From JAABTH01 sp964390725 (GTDB lineage Bacteria; Bacillota; Dethiobacteria; DTU022): DNA of 64,000 nt. A program made the position numbers and the translations under genes. This document shows, piece after piece, positions 41,219-50,811 of the stretch (position 1 is its first letter; each line of letters opens with the position of its first letter). Where the stretch lies: contig CAYMIW010000013.1 in assembly GCA_964390725.1 (NCBI GenBank), positions 11,992 to 75,991 of the forward strand, given 5' to 3'. The notes under the pieces are model-generated. The model had not been told where the DNA came from and ran no database searches. It saw only the letters and a list, made by a program, of their open reading frames with translations.

Positions 41219-41260
41219 AAAAAAAGTTAAACCACCCTGCTATACTGTCAGAGTGGTTAA
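41219..41260 (-). terminator. Terminator after asnS
   Basis: AACCACTCTG pairs with CAGGGTGGTT (one G-U) around a short loop, followed on the minus strand by seven T (41219-41225). Confidence 0.8.
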
Positions 41261-41287
41261 CATTATCAAATTTATTAAATTGATGCT

Positions 41288-42682
41288 TTAAAACTCGCAG
41301 GAATTAACGGTCCGTGGAAAGGGAATTACATCCCTGATATTAGCCACCCCGGTCAGGTACATCAGTGCCCTTTCAAAGCCCAGTCCGAACCCGGCATGTT
41401 TAACCCCGCCAAAATGCCTTAAATCAAGATACCATTGGAGATCGTCAGGGTTGATATTAAATTCGGCCATTCTTTCAATCAATTTTTCGGGGCGTTCTTC
41501 CCTCTGGCTGCCGCCGATTATCTCACCAACACCGGGCGCCAGCAGGTCCATGGCAGCAACAGTTTTCTGATCATCATTTAAACGCATATAAAACGCCTTG
41601 ATCTCCTTCGGATAGTCGGTTACAAAAACCGGGCGTCCAAACTCTCTTTCCGAAAGATAACGTTCATGCTCTGTCTGCAGATCACGGCCCCAATCCACCG
41701 GGTATTCAAATTTTTCGCCAGACTTTTGGAGTAAACTAATTGCCTCACTGTATGTAATGCGAGCAAATTCTGCTTTTACAATACTCTCGAGTCTGTCTTT
41801 TAAGCCTTTATCTACATACTGGCTGAAAAATGCCATCTCTTCAGGAGCATTCTCTAACAGGTGTGAAATCAGATATTTAACCATATCTTCGGCAAGATCC
41901 ATATTGTCCTGAAGATCGGCAAAAGCTATCTCGGGCTCGATCATCCAAAACTCTGCAGCATGCCTGGGAGTGTTGGAGTTTTCTGCCCGAAATGTAGGGC
42001 CAAAGGTATATACTTTACGGAAAGCCATGGCAAAGGCTTCTGCTTCAAGCTGCCCACTAACAGTCAGGTTGGTTTTCTTGCCGAAAAAGTCCTCACTAAA
42101 ATCAACTATATTTTCTTCAGTAAGCGGAGGAGAGAGCGGGTTCAGTGTAGTTACCCTGAAAATCTCGCCCGCACCCTCTGCATCATTAGCAGTAATAATG
42201 GGAGCGTGCATATTAACAAATCCTCTCTCCTGAAAAAAACTGTGCACGGCAAACGATAAGATCGATCTCACCCTGAAAACAGCAGTAAACAGGTTTGTCC
42301 GGGGACGCAGGTGAGCTACTTCTCTTAAATATTCCCTGCTGTGCCTTTTAGGCTGGATGGGATAATCAGGAGAAGAATCCCCTTCAACTATCACTGCATC
42401 AGCTTTAATTTCAAAAGGTTGCCTTGCATCGGGAGTCAATACCAGGCGTCCGCTTACCGAAATTGCTGCCCCCACCCCGAGTCTGGCTATGTAATCATAA
42501 TCATCAAGAGACTCCCGTTCATATACTACCTGGACAGGATTGAAAAAGGTTCCGTCATTAAGAGCAATAAAACCGAACGATTTTTGGTCGCGATTACTCC
42601 TGATCCAACCGCTTACAACCACTTCACGGTCATTGTAAGACTCTGCACAACCATAGATCTGCTTCACTGTTACACTATTCAT
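41288..42682 (-). CDS. asnS: Asparaginyl-tRNA synthetase
   Basis: This 464-residue class IIb enzyme charges tRNA-Asn. It has an N-terminal OB-fold anticodon-binding domain (about 1-110; VVSGWIRSNRDQKSFGFIAL) and a class II catalytic domain with motif 2 (FRAENSNTPRHAAEFWMIEP) and motif 3 (GFGLGFERALMYLTGVANIR, then DVIPFPRT). AsnRS-type rather than AspRS-type features are seen, such as AENSNTPRHAAEFWM. It starts at an ATG after AAGGAGG and is bounded by terminators on both sides, so it is its own transcription unit. No T-box leader is seen in the 130-base upstream region. Confidence 0.96.
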   Translation of the reverse strand: MNSVTVKQIYGCAESYNDREVVVSGWIRSNRDQKSFGFIALNDGTFFNPVQVVYERESLDDYDYIARLGVGAAISVSGRLVLTPDARQPFEIKADAVIVEGDSSPDYPIQPKRHSREYLREVAHLRPRTNLFTAVFRVRSILSFAVHSFFQERGFVNMHAPIITANDAEGAGEIFRVTTLNPLSPPLTEENIVDFSEDFFGKKTNLTVSGQLEAEAFAMAFRKVYTFGPTFRAENSNTPRHAAEFWMIEPEIAFADLQDNMDLAEDMVKYLISHLLENAPEEMAFFSQYVDKGLKDRLESIVKAEFARITYSEAISLLQKSGEKFEYPVDWGRDLQTEHERYLSEREFGRPVFVTDYPKEIKAFYMRLNDDQKTVAAMDLLAPGVGEIIGGSQREERPEKLIERMAEFNINPDDLQWYLDLRHFGGVKHAGFGLGFERALMYLTGVANIRDVIPFPRTVNSCEF

Positions 42683-42744
42683 TTTTGTCCTCCTTGACTA
42701 TATAACAAGATCCGGGGATGTTTACTGCAAACAACTCAGGCAAT

Positions 42745-42785
42745 AAAAAGGAGCCGGCGATTTGCTTGAACAAACCTCAGGCCCC
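42745..42785 (-). terminator. Terminator between the M23 hydrolase gene and asnS
   Basis: GGGGCC...GGTTTG pairs with CAAATC...GGCTCC around TTCAAG, followed on the minus strand by five T (42745-42749). The stem has an internal loop. Confidence 0.55.
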
Positions 42786-42813
42786 CATAAACTTCAATCG
42801 GTAGGGATACCTG

Positions 42814-44013
42814 TTAAAAATAATTCATTGGGTTGTAGCGATAATCCGCTCCCCCGCTGGGATAAGTCCGCACAGCAGGTTTGTTGAATTCTCTTACTTC
42901 AAAATGAAGGTGAACACCGGTACTGTAACCGGTTGTGCCTGCCCGGCCGATTCGCTGTCCCCTGGTGACAATATCGCCAACCTTAACCAGCAAACTGCTC
43001 ATGTGGGCATAGAGAGTTACCGTGCCTCCGCCATGATCGACCATAATACAGTTGCCGTATCCACCATTCCACCCGGAGAAAATTACCTTACCTTCTTCTG
43101 CGGCAATTATATAATTGGCAGCCCCATTGTGTGGAGCCATGTCTACTCCACCGTGCCAGGCCTGCGCACCGCTGAATGGATCCCTTCGCCAACCATAACC
43201 GGAAGAAATCCAGGTTGGCGCTTCAATAGGATAATGAAGTACTCCGTGCAGGCCGGAAAACTGGCTGGCTGCTTCAGCAAGGAGTTTACGAATTACTTCG
43301 TCTAACTGCTGCGCTTCATTTTCAAGATCCTGAATCGCTTTCATGTTCAGGGCTATTTCTCCCTGCAAATCTGTTAAAATTATATTGCGATCCCCGGCTG
43401 CCCGCTCCAGTTCATTTTCATTGGCTGCCACCTGGGCGCGCATATTTTCGAGATTGCGTTTCTTTGCCTCCAGCTCTTCTTTCCAGGTGTGAATAATATC
43501 TCTTTCATCCTGGATTTCTTCTATTAATCGCAGGTCGTTGCCGGCAATTAAACTTAAATTATGCAAGCGGGTTAAAAAATCTGAAAAACTGCTTGATTCA
43601 AAAAGTACTTCCACGTAAGAAATAACCCCGTGTTGTTGTATAGCTCTCAGACGAAGTTTAAGCAAATCTTCCTGGTAACGAAGCTGTTCTTCAGCCTCAG
43701 CAAGCTCTTCTTCAACCTGGCCAATCTCTCCTTCTACCACAGCGATATCACCGGCCAGACGTTCCTGTTCCTGCCTCAGCTCATGAATACGCGTCTCCAG
43801 CTGCTGAAGTTCTTCCTGCAGGGCAGCTTCACGGTTTAACCGCTGTTCCAGAGCGCTTCTTTCTTCCCTTTGTCTTTTCTCTAATTCTTCCAGTTCCTGT
43901 TGTCTGGTTTCAATTTCTTCAGTGAGGTTGGCGTATACGGGCAGCGTAGAAGAAACGATCAGGAAAAACGCCAGGATCAAGTAAATGAACCATCTTAAGA
44001 TACCGGTTTTCAT
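42814..44013 (-). CDS. Secreted coiled-coil M23 peptidase (EnvC/PcsB-like)
   Basis: This 399-residue exported protein has a signal peptide (FIYLILAFFLIVSSTLPVYA), a long coiled coil (about 30-255, dense in Glu, Leu and Gln) and a C-terminal LytM/M23 zinc peptidase domain (about 275-395) with all ligands visible: WHGGVDMA (HxxxD) and VHLHFEV (HxH). M23 enzymes of this layout cut peptide cross-links in peptidoglycan. Those encoded next to ftsEX, as here, are activated by the FtsEX ABC complex through the coiled coil, as with EnvC, RipC or CwlO-type partners. Unlike E. coli EnvC, the zinc site is intact, so it is likely itself a hydrolase. It starts after GGGAGG, 41 bases beyond ftsX. Confidence 0.9.
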   Translation of the reverse strand: MKTGILRWFIYLILAFFLIVSSTLPVYANLTEEIETRQQELEELEKRQREERSALEQRLNREAALQEELQQLETRIHELRQEQERLAGDIAVVEGEIGQVEEELAEAEEQLRYQEDLLKLRLRAIQQHGVISYVEVLFESSSFSDFLTRLHNLSLIAGNDLRLIEEIQDERDIIHTWKEELEAKKRNLENMRAQVAANENELERAAGDRNIILTDLQGEIALNMKAIQDLENEAQQLDEVIRKLLAEAASQFSGLHGVLHYPIEAPTWISSGYGWRRDPFSGAQAWHGGVDMAPHNGAANYIIAAEEGKVIFSGWNGGYGNCIMVDHGGGTVTLYAHMSSLLVKVGDIVTRGQRIGRAGTTGYSTGVHLHFEVREFNKPAVRTYPSGGADYRYNPMNYF

Positions 44014-44054
44014 TACCTACTTCCTCCCTGTTATCATAAATCTTTATATTATCT

Positions 44055-44942
44055 CTATACTCGCAAAAACCTGCCCATCGAAAAGGCACTGCCCAGAATG
44101 CCCAGAATTGTCCCCAGGGGCACCAGATACTTTGCTAATTCCATCATAACCTGCTCTACAGGAAGTAGACTGAGAAACAGCAGGTTGTTCAAAGTTACCC
44201 ACTCCACAGAGTGGATGTAGATATAATAAAGGGCAAGCAAGGGCAGTACTGCTCCGAAAAAACCCATGAACAAACCTTCCAATATAAAAGGCCAGCGGAT
44301 AAACCAATTTGTTGCTCCCACATATTTCATAATCGCTATTTCTTTCTTACGCATCATCACGGTCAGCTTTATCGTATGTGAAATCAAAAACACTGCCGTG
44401 ATAGCCAATCCGGCCATCAATGCCAGAACGACAAGCTGGATTACCTGGGTAACAGAAAACAGGTTTTCTACATACCCTTTCCCGTAAAAAACATTGGAAA
44501 CACCAGGGTATGTTTCAAACTCCGCTGCCAGGTCAGCTACAGTTTCAGGCACAATTGTTTTAACTTCGTAAGAAGCCAGGAGAGGATTATCCAGTTCACT
44601 GTCATAACCCTCCAACATCCCGCCAAGTTGAGGGCGCAGCCGGCTCATGTGCTCTTCACTGGAAACATAGTGCACTTCGGCAACACCTTGATGGGCACCA
44701 ATCCGCTCCCCCAGCTCGGTTTGCTGATCGCTGGTTGCAAATTCATCGATAAATACCACAATTTCGACCTGTTCCCTGACGGTATCAGTAATGTGCCCCA
44801 CGTTTAAAGTAACCATCATGAAAAGGCCAAGCATTAATAGTGTAACAACAACAACTCCTGTTGAAGTTATACACATCCAGCGGTTTCTGTATAAACCTTT
44901 AAACGTCTCACCTATGACATATATAAAGCCACTAATGAACAT
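44055..44942 (-). CDS. ftsX: Cell division protein FtsX
   Basis: This 295-residue membrane partner of FtsE has four helices: an N-terminal helix (about 25-47), a large extracellular loop (about 48-165; contains EIVVFIDEFATSDQQTELGE and FYGKGYVENLF), then three helices with the cytoplasmic KLTVMMRKKEIAIMKYVGAT segment conserved among FtsX/MacB permeases. The start at the ATG 44942 overlaps the ftsE stop by about 11 bases and matches family starts (FISGFIYVIGETFKGLYRN). FtsEX does not transport; it transmits ATP-driven movement to cell-wall hydrolases, most likely the M23 protein encoded next. Confidence 0.94.
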   Translation of the reverse strand: MFISGFIYVIGETFKGLYRNRWMCITSTGVVVVTLLMLGLFMMVTLNVGHITDTVREQVEIVVFIDEFATSDQQTELGERIGAHQGVAEVHYVSSEEHMSRLRPQLGGMLEGYDSELDNPLLASYEVKTIVPETVADLAAEFETYPGVSNVFYGKGYVENLFSVTQVIQLVVLALMAGLAITAVFLISHTIKLTVMMRKKEIAIMKYVGATNWFIRWPFILEGLFMGFFGAVLPLLALYYIYIHSVEWVTLNNLLFLSLLPVEQVMMELAKYLVPLGTILGILGSAFSMGRFLRV

Positions 44943-45621
44943 GGGAATAAAACCCCTTTTGCTCATCACCAACCAGTCGACCACTTTCGAGATACATGAC
45001 TCGTTTCTTAAACTTATCTACAATATCGCGATTATGAGTCGCTACCAGGACAGTTGTCCCCCTGAGGTTTATGCTGCGCAGCAGGTTCATGATATCAAGG
45101 GTTGTTCCGGGATCCAGATTCCCTGTGGGTTCATCTGCAATAATCATCGCCGGACGATTGGCGATTGCCCTGGCCAAGCCCACCCGCTGCTGTTCGCCTC
45201 CTGAAAGATCACAGATCCTGGCGTCACCTTTCCCCTGAAGACCGACCAGCCCTAAAACATGGGGAACCCGTTTACGAATTTCACGCCGCGTAGCCCCGGT
45301 TACCATCATGGCAAAAGCAACATTGTCATATGCTGTTCTGTCTTCGATTAGACGAAAATCCTGGAACACCATACCAATATTACGCCTCAGGTAAGGCAAC
45401 CGGTGTCTTGGTAACTTTCCCACGTCTCTGCCAAAAATTTTAAGAGTGCCTTCTGAAGGTATCAATTCCCTGATTATCAGCTTCAGCAGGGTCGATTTAC
45501 CAGCCCCGCTTGAACCGACGAAAAATACAAACTCGCCACGATCAATAAAAAAAGATACATCTTCCAGGGCATTATCCCCGTTTTTTGTGTATTTCATGCA
45601 CAAATCTTTTGCTTCAACCAT
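44932..45621 (-). CDS. ftsE: Cell division ATP-binding protein FtsE
   Basis: This 229-residue ABC ATPase works with FtsX at the division septum or side wall. Walker A is VGSSGAGKSTLLKL (residues 35-48), Q-loop NIGMVFQDFRLI, signature LSGGEQQRVGLARAI, Walker B MIIADEPTGNLDP, H-loop VLVATHNRDIV. FtsE-specific features are FQDFRLIEDRTAYDNVAFAM and the length. A consensus promoter lies 70-100 bases upstream, so ftsE-ftsX-M23 appears to be one transcription unit. Confidence 0.96.
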   Translation of the reverse strand: MVEAKDLCMKYTKNGDNALEDVSFFIDRGEFVFFVGSSGAGKSTLLKLIIRELIPSEGTLKIFGRDVGKLPRHRLPYLRRNIGMVFQDFRLIEDRTAYDNVAFAMMVTGATRREIRKRVPHVLGLVGLQGKGDARICDLSGGEQQRVGLARAIANRPAMIIADEPTGNLDPGTTLDIMNLLRSINLRGTTVLVATHNRDIVDKFKKRVMYLESGRLVGDEQKGFYSHVH

Positions 45622-45690
45622 GCAGTCAGACCTTCCTGCAATTACTTTACATAATGTTTTTCTACAGTTAATATATTCTTCCTGCTAGAC

Positions 45691-45719
45691 ATATTAATGT
45701 ATTTTTACTTATTTTGCAA
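45691..45719 (-). promoter_or_regulatory. Promoter of the ftsEX-M23 unit
   Basis: On the minus strand TTGCAA (45714-45719), a 17-base spacer and TAATAT (45691-45696). Confidence 0.6.
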
Positions 45720-45779
45720 ATTATTCATAAGTCACCGGGACACTGATCAAGTTGATAGCCAGTTATGTTTTAAATAATT

Positions 45780-46652
45780 CTAATGCTGCTGTAATTTTTT
45801 AAATCCTTCACCATGAACCTCGGTAGCATTGCCAATGATAACAAAAGCGCCCGGGTCAACCTCATGAATAATCTCCTTCAGCCTGGTAATCTGCTGCCTG
45901 GTAATGACACAGAGCAGGACTTCCCTTGTTTCACGGGTGTATCCACCTGAACCCTCCAACCAGGTCACACCGCGTCCCAGTTCATGAAGAAGTCTTTCAT
46001 TAATTGCTTCACCGTTCCGGGTTATAATGATCACCGACTTAGCCAGGCCTAGACCTTCAAGTATGGCATCAATCACCTTGACACTGACGAATAGTGATAG
46101 CGCTGCATACATTGCTGCTTCACTTCCGAAAACAAACACAGCCAGGGCCAGAACAATTAAATCTCCCCAGAGCATGGCCTGCCCCGGACTGATACCCCAT
46201 TTTTTTGCAAGAATCAAAGATAACAGGCTGGTTCCCCCGGTTGAACCACGGTAACGAAACACTAACCCCGAGCCAACCCCCATCACTACCCCGCCATAAA
46301 CAGCCGCAAGTAGCAAATCATTGGTAGCAGGAGGAAGCAGGTGTGCAGTCACTTCCAGGGCCAGCGAAAAGAGTACAGTACCCAGCAGGCTCTGCATAAC
46401 AATACGCGGACCCAGTATCAGGTAACCGGCAACAAAAAGAGGGATGTTTAAGATTATTACTGTTATACCAACAGGTGAACTAATCAGGTAGTGAAGAACC
46501 ACCGCCAGACCGCTGATTCCACCGGGAGCCAGCATATTCGGCACCATGAACATATTGTAGCCGACAGCAAGAATAACTGCTCCGGCCGTGATACCGGAAA
46601 AGTCAAGCAATACCGTTTTCAAACCCTTCTTGTCGACTTTAATTTTTTTCAT
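45780..46652 (-). CDS. YitT family membrane protein
   Basis: This 290-residue protein has five to six membrane helices (about 15-210) with the YitT/YvjA segments PNMLAPGGISGLAVVLHYLI and FRYRGSTGGTSLLSLIL, and a C-terminal cytoplasmic DUF2179 domain (about 220-285; GVTWLEGSGGYTRETREVLL, CVITRQQITRLKEII). Family members are proposed transporters, but no substrate is firmly established. In Bacillus a homologue (yvjA) lies in the same ftsEX/ctpB region. It begins nine bases after prfB, after AGGAGG, and so belongs to the secA-prfB unit. Confidence 0.88.
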   Translation of the reverse strand: MKKIKVDKKGLKTVLLDFSGITAGAVILAVGYNMFMVPNMLAPGGISGLAVVLHYLISSPVGITVIILNIPLFVAGYLILGPRIVMQSLLGTVLFSLALEVTAHLLPPATNDLLLAAVYGGVVMGVGSGLVFRYRGSTGGTSLLSLILAKKWGISPGQAMLWGDLIVLALAVFVFGSEAAMYAALSLFVSVKVIDAILEGLGLAKSVIIITRNGEAINERLLHELGRGVTWLEGSGGYTRETREVLLCVITRQQITRLKEIIHEVDPGAFVIIGNATEVHGEGFKKLQQH

Positions 46653-46661
46653 TGCTACCTC

Positions 46662-47784
46662 CTATTTCCTGATCGGAATCTTTCCGCGGGCCTTCCAGCG
46701 AAGAAAAGCCTCAATAAAGGGATCAAGCTTGCCATCCATAACTGCTTCTACCTGGCCTACCTCTGCCCCGGTGCGGTGATCTTTAACCAGGGTGAAAGGG
46801 TGAAATGTGTATGTACGAATTTGACTGCCAAATCCGATCTCCCTCTGATGACCCCGTTCTGCATTGATCTGCTCTTCCTGCTCCTGCCTGTGCAATTCGG
46901 CCAATCTGGCCTGCAGAACACGCATTGCCTGTTGACGGTTACTGTGCTGTGACCGATCATTCTGGCATGATACAACTATGCCGGTCGGGATATGGGTAAT
47001 CCGCACTGCTGAGTCAGTTTTATTAACATGCTGACCACCCGCTCCACTGGCTCGGTACGTATCTATTTTCAGATCATCAGGGTTTATTACCAGCTCTTCC
47101 TCTTCTACTTCCGGAATTACATCAACTGAAGCAAAAGATGTATGGCGTCTCTTAGATGTATCAAATGGGGAAATTCGGATCATACGATGTACGCCTTTTT
47201 CCGCCTGCAGGTAGCCATAAGCGGCATGGCCTCGAACAATAAACGTAGCACTTTTTATACCGGCTTCATCATCATTGAGAATATCAACCAGTTCCACCTG
47301 GTAATCTTTCTGTTCACACCAGCGCAAATACATGCGCAGCAGCATCTCAGCCCAATCCTGAGATTCCAACCCTCCGGCACCGGGGTGCAGCGATACAATT
47401 GCATCGCAAAAATCATATCTTCCGCTGAAAAGTGTTTCAAGCTCCAAAGAGTCAAGCATTTCACCAATTTTTTCAATCAAGGGGCCAACTTCTTTACAGA
47501 CCTCCGAGCCTGCATTTTCATCTTCGGCAGCCAATTCCAGGAACACCCCGGCTTCTTCTACCAGCTGGTCAATATCCTGGATTGGCCGAAGCTGTTCCCG
47601 CAGAGCTCCCTGCTTCTTCATTACCTCCTGGGCTTCGGAACTATCATCCCAGAAATCAGGTTTAGCAGCCTGTTTCTCCAGATCGTTCAGCTTTATCAGC
47701 TTATGATCATATTCAAAGAGAAGCCCTCATTTCTTCAAGCCGCTCCTGCTGAGCAACCAGTATATCGCCATACTCTTTCAGCAT
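46662..47784 (-). CDS. prfB: Peptide chain release factor 2, with programmed +1 frameshift
   Basis: RF2 ends translation at UGA and UAA. The coding sequence has two frames: an ATG at 47784 opens 23 codons (LKEYGDILVAQQERLEEMRA, SL) ending at an in-frame TGA (47713-47715) within CTT-TGA. A +1 shift continues as EYDHKLIKLNDLEKQAAKPD to the stop at 46662. This is the classic autoregulatory site: low RF2 lets the ribosome shift at CUU-UGA, helped by the AGGG upstream. The main part shows the SPF codon-recognition tripeptide (IRISPFDTSKR) and the GGQ catalytic motif (RASGAGGQHVNKTDSAV). About 370 residues result. It starts eight bases after secA. Confidence 0.96.
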
Positions 47785-47792
47785 AAAAGCAC

Positions 47793-50700
47793 CTACTTTC
47801 CACAACATTTCTTATATTTTTTGCCACTGCCGCAAGGGCAGGGATCATTGCGTCCGATCTTTTCCACGGTGACCGGCTCCTGTTTTGGCTTGGTTGCCTT
47901 ACCCCCGGCGGCAGCAGGTGTTCTGTCGTTTTTTCCACGCTGATCAGGCGGTGGAGCACTTCCGCCGCCAACTGCCCTAATTGCAGGCCTGTAACCTGTA
48001 GCCTCTCCTGTGACAGCTTCGCGGCGCGGCGCTGCCGTTACCTGGACATGATAAATAGTTCTTACCACATCAGCCTGGATCTGACGAATCATATCTTCAA
48101 ACATATCAGCACTCTGCAGGCGGTATTGAACCAGGGGATCACGCTGGCCATACGCCTGAAGATGAATCTCGTGTCTCAGCTGATGCATCACATCAATAAA
48201 GTACATCCAGTGCCGGTCAACTGTCCGCAGCAGCACAACTCTCTCAAGCTCCCTCATGATTGAAGCAGTAAGCTCTGCTTCACGCGCTTCGTAAAATGAG
48301 TGTGCCTCTTCGATTAAAACAGGACGGAGATCTTCTTTTTCTTTGTCGATCAGATCTTTGACAGGTACAGTTCCCTTGCGCAAGAAAAGATCTTCAGCTC
48401 TTTCAAGCAGGGCCCGGGCATATTCATCATCCAGAAAACCCTGTTCGATTGTATATTCCTGGATAATCCTGTCAATAATCTCTTCAACCATATCGAGGAT
48501 TGGCTGTTTCATGTTTTCGCCTTCAAGAACACGCTGCCGCTGCCCGTAAATAACTTCCCTCTGCTGGTTTAAAACATCGTCATAATCAATCAGGTTACGA
48601 CGAATTTCAAAGTTTCGCGCTTCAACTTTTTTCTGGGCATTTTCAATCGCCCTGCCAACCAGACCATGATCGATAGGCATATCTTCATCGATGCCGAAAC
48701 GATCCATCATTGAAGCAATATTGCTTCCACCAAAAAGCCTCATCAAGTCATCTTCCAGCGAAACAAAAAATTGTGATGAACCCGGATCCCCCTGCCGTCC
48801 CGAGCGACCTCTCAGCTGGTTATCTATCCGCCGGCTCTCATGGCGCTCCGTTCCCAGAACATGCAACCCTCCCAGGTTTATTACTTCTTCGCGCTCTTTT
48901 TTGGTTTCGCTTAGAGCATCATCAATCAGTTCAGTATAACGGTTTTGCCATTTTTCACGATCTTTTTCATCAAGATCTGCTTCTTCAGTTTTGAATTCAT
49001 TCAACAGTCGTTCCCTGACCAGGTATTCCGGATTACCACCGAGGATAATATCTGTGCCCCGTCCGGCCATGTTTGTTGAAATAGTTACGGCGTTCCTGCG
49101 ACCGGCCTGGGCAATAATATATGCTTCACGCGAGTGATTAACCGCATTGAGCACTTCATGTTCTACATCCTGGCGTTTAAGCATCTTGCTGAGCATTTCC
49201 GATCTTTCTACTGAAATTGTTCCCACCAGAACAGGCTGCCCCCGTTGGCTGCATTCAATAATTTCTTCCACAACTGCTTTGAACTTGGCCCGCTCTGTTT
49301 TATAAATAATATCTGGCATTTCTTCCCTGATCAACGGCCTGTTGGTAGGAATAGCAACAACATCCATCCCGTAAATTTTACGAAATTCTTCTTCTTCGGT
49401 GAGAGCCGTCCCGGTCATTCCGGCGATTTTGCCATACATGCGAAAATAGTTCTGGAACGTTATTGAAGCAACGGTGCGCGTGGCGGCCTGAACCTCCACT
49501 CCTTCCTTGGCTTCAATGGCCTGGTGCAACCCGTCCGAGTAGCGCCGGCCCGGCATCAAACGGCCGGTAAATTCATCAACAATCAGCACTTTCCCATCCT
49601 GAACAACGTAATCAACATCACGTTCGAATAGGGAATAAGCTTTTATCAACTGGTCAAAGTAATGGCGATGCTCAGAAGCTTTTTCAGATTCATGTTCGTC
49701 AACCAGTTCTTCTTCCTCGGCACGTTCTTTTCCCAACTGCAATAGTTTTAAGAGCTGGGGATTAACCCGTTCCAGCTCACGGTACCCTTTGTCCTTGATA
49801 TCAGCCAGGCGCGATGTTTCATCTATAATATAGTAGAGCTCTTCATCAAGATGGTTAAGCCGTTTCTCGGTCATTAATACCTGCTTGGTCCGTTCAACCA
49901 TCTTTTCTATTCCCGGCTCTTTCATCATTTTCAACAAATTTTTATTTTTAGGGGAGCCGCGTCTGGCCAATAAAAGTTTTTCGGCTGCTTCTTCGGGATT
50001 TCCCTCTTCAAGATCGCGCTTCGCCGCATTTAGTAAATCTACAACCAGTTTACTCTGGCGGCGGATCAGGTGTTCAACCTCTTTTTTCCAGCGCCCGTAT
50101 TCTTCTTTTGCTTCAACTCGGCTACTAATAATTAAAGGAGTGCGGGCTTCGTCAATGAGAATGCTGTCAACCTCGTCAACAATGGCAAAGTTCAGACCCT
50201 GCTGCACCATATCCTGCTTGTAAAGAACCATGTTATCGCGAAGATAATCAAACCCGAGTTCATTATTAGTAGCATAAATAATATCACTGCTATAGTTTTC
50301 CCGGCGTTCAGCAGGTTCAAGACCCTGAACCACCAACCCTACCGTCAGGCCGAGGAATTCATAAATTGGGCCCATCCACTCACGGTCCCGCCGGGCCAGG
50401 TAATCATTAACCGTTACTATATGCACGCCTTTGCCAGTTAATGCATTAAGGTAAGCCGGCAGGGTAGCAACAAGAGTTTTTCCTTCACCTGTTTTCATTT
50501 CGGCAATCCGCCCCTGGTGTAAAACAATAGCGCCGAGCACCTGTACATCAAAAGGCCTCATACCTGTTTTTCTGTAGGCTGCCTCCCGGGCCAGGGCATA
50601 AGCCTCGGGCAGGATATCATCAAGGGTTTCTCCGCCGGCAAGACGTTCTTTTAATAATTCGGTCTGCCGGGGAAATTCACTCTCTTCCAGCGCTGAAGCC

Positions 50701-50798
50701 CATTCTTCCAAAGCATTAACCCGGTCAACGGTTTTCTCCAGGCGTTTTACTTCTTTTTCATTGGGGTCACCAAATAATTTTTTCATAAATGCAGCCAT
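47793..50798 (-). CDS. secA: Preprotein translocase ATPase SecA
   Basis: This roughly 1001-residue motor pushes secretory proteins through SecYEG. It has Walker A (EMKTGEGKTLVATLPAYLN), DEVDSILIDEARTPL in NBD1, the FTGRLMPGRRYSDGLHQAIE linker, NBD2 with ISTNMAGRGTDIILGG and GRSGRQGDPG, helical scaffold and wing domains, and a C-terminal zinc motif (CPCGSGKKYKKCC). I chose the ATG at 50798 after AAAGGAGT; the longer frame to 50909 overlaps the upstream gene. Unusually, between DEARTPLIIS and the PPXD part there is an extra helical segment (about residues 241-308, VDLLNAAKRDLEEGNPEEAA then KNKNLLKMMKEPGIEKM) of the type better known from Bacteroidota and Chlorobiota. Confidence 0.96.
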   Translation of the reverse strand: MAAFMKKLFGDPNEKEVKRLEKTVDRVNALEEWASALEESEFPRQTELLKERLAGGETLDDILPEAYALAREAAYRKTGMRPFDVQVLGAIVLHQGRIAEMKTGEGKTLVATLPAYLNALTGKGVHIVTVNDYLARRDREWMGPIYEFLGLTVGLVVQGLEPAERRENYSSDIIYATNNELGFDYLRDNMVLYKQDMVQQGLNFAIVDEVDSILIDEARTPLIISSRVEAKEEYGRWKKEVEHLIRRQSKLVVDLLNAAKRDLEEGNPEEAAEKLLLARRGSPKNKNLLKMMKEPGIEKMVERTKQVLMTEKRLNHLDEELYYIIDETSRLADIKDKGYRELERVNPQLLKLLQLGKERAEEEELVDEHESEKASEHRHYFDQLIKAYSLFERDVDYVVQDGKVLIVDEFTGRLMPGRRYSDGLHQAIEAKEGVEVQAATRTVASITFQNYFRMYGKIAGMTGTALTEEEEFRKIYGMDVVAIPTNRPLIREEMPDIIYKTERAKFKAVVEEIIECSQRGQPVLVGTISVERSEMLSKMLKRQDVEHEVLNAVNHSREAYIIAQAGRRNAVTISTNMAGRGTDIILGGNPEYLVRERLLNEFKTEEADLDEKDREKWQNRYTELIDDALSETKKEREEVINLGGLHVLGTERHESRRIDNQLRGRSGRQGDPGSSQFFVSLEDDLMRLFGGSNIASMMDRFGIDEDMPIDHGLVGRAIENAQKKVEARNFEIRRNLIDYDDVLNQQREVIYGQRQRVLEGENMKQPILDMVEEIIDRIIQEYTIEQGFLDDEYARALLERAEDLFLRKGTVPVKDLIDKEKEDLRPVLIEEAHSFYEAREAELTASIMRELERVVLLRTVDRHWMYFIDVMHQLRHEIHLQAYGQRDPLVQYRLQSADMFEDMIRQIQADVVRTIYHVQVTAAPRREAVTGEATGYRPAIRAVGGGSAPPPDQRGKNDRTPAAAGGKATKPKQEPVTVEKIGRNDPCPCGSGKKYKKCCGK

Positions 50799-50811
50799 CA
50801 GGTTACTCCTT

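Noticed and set aside
47713..47715. In-frame TGA in prfB taken as a pseudogene sign
   Set aside because: It lies in the known CTT-TGA programmed frameshift context and the +1 frame continues as RF2.
47142..47786. 214-codon plus-strand frame
   Set aside because: It is antisense to prfB and shows no family features; prfB with its frameshift is certain.
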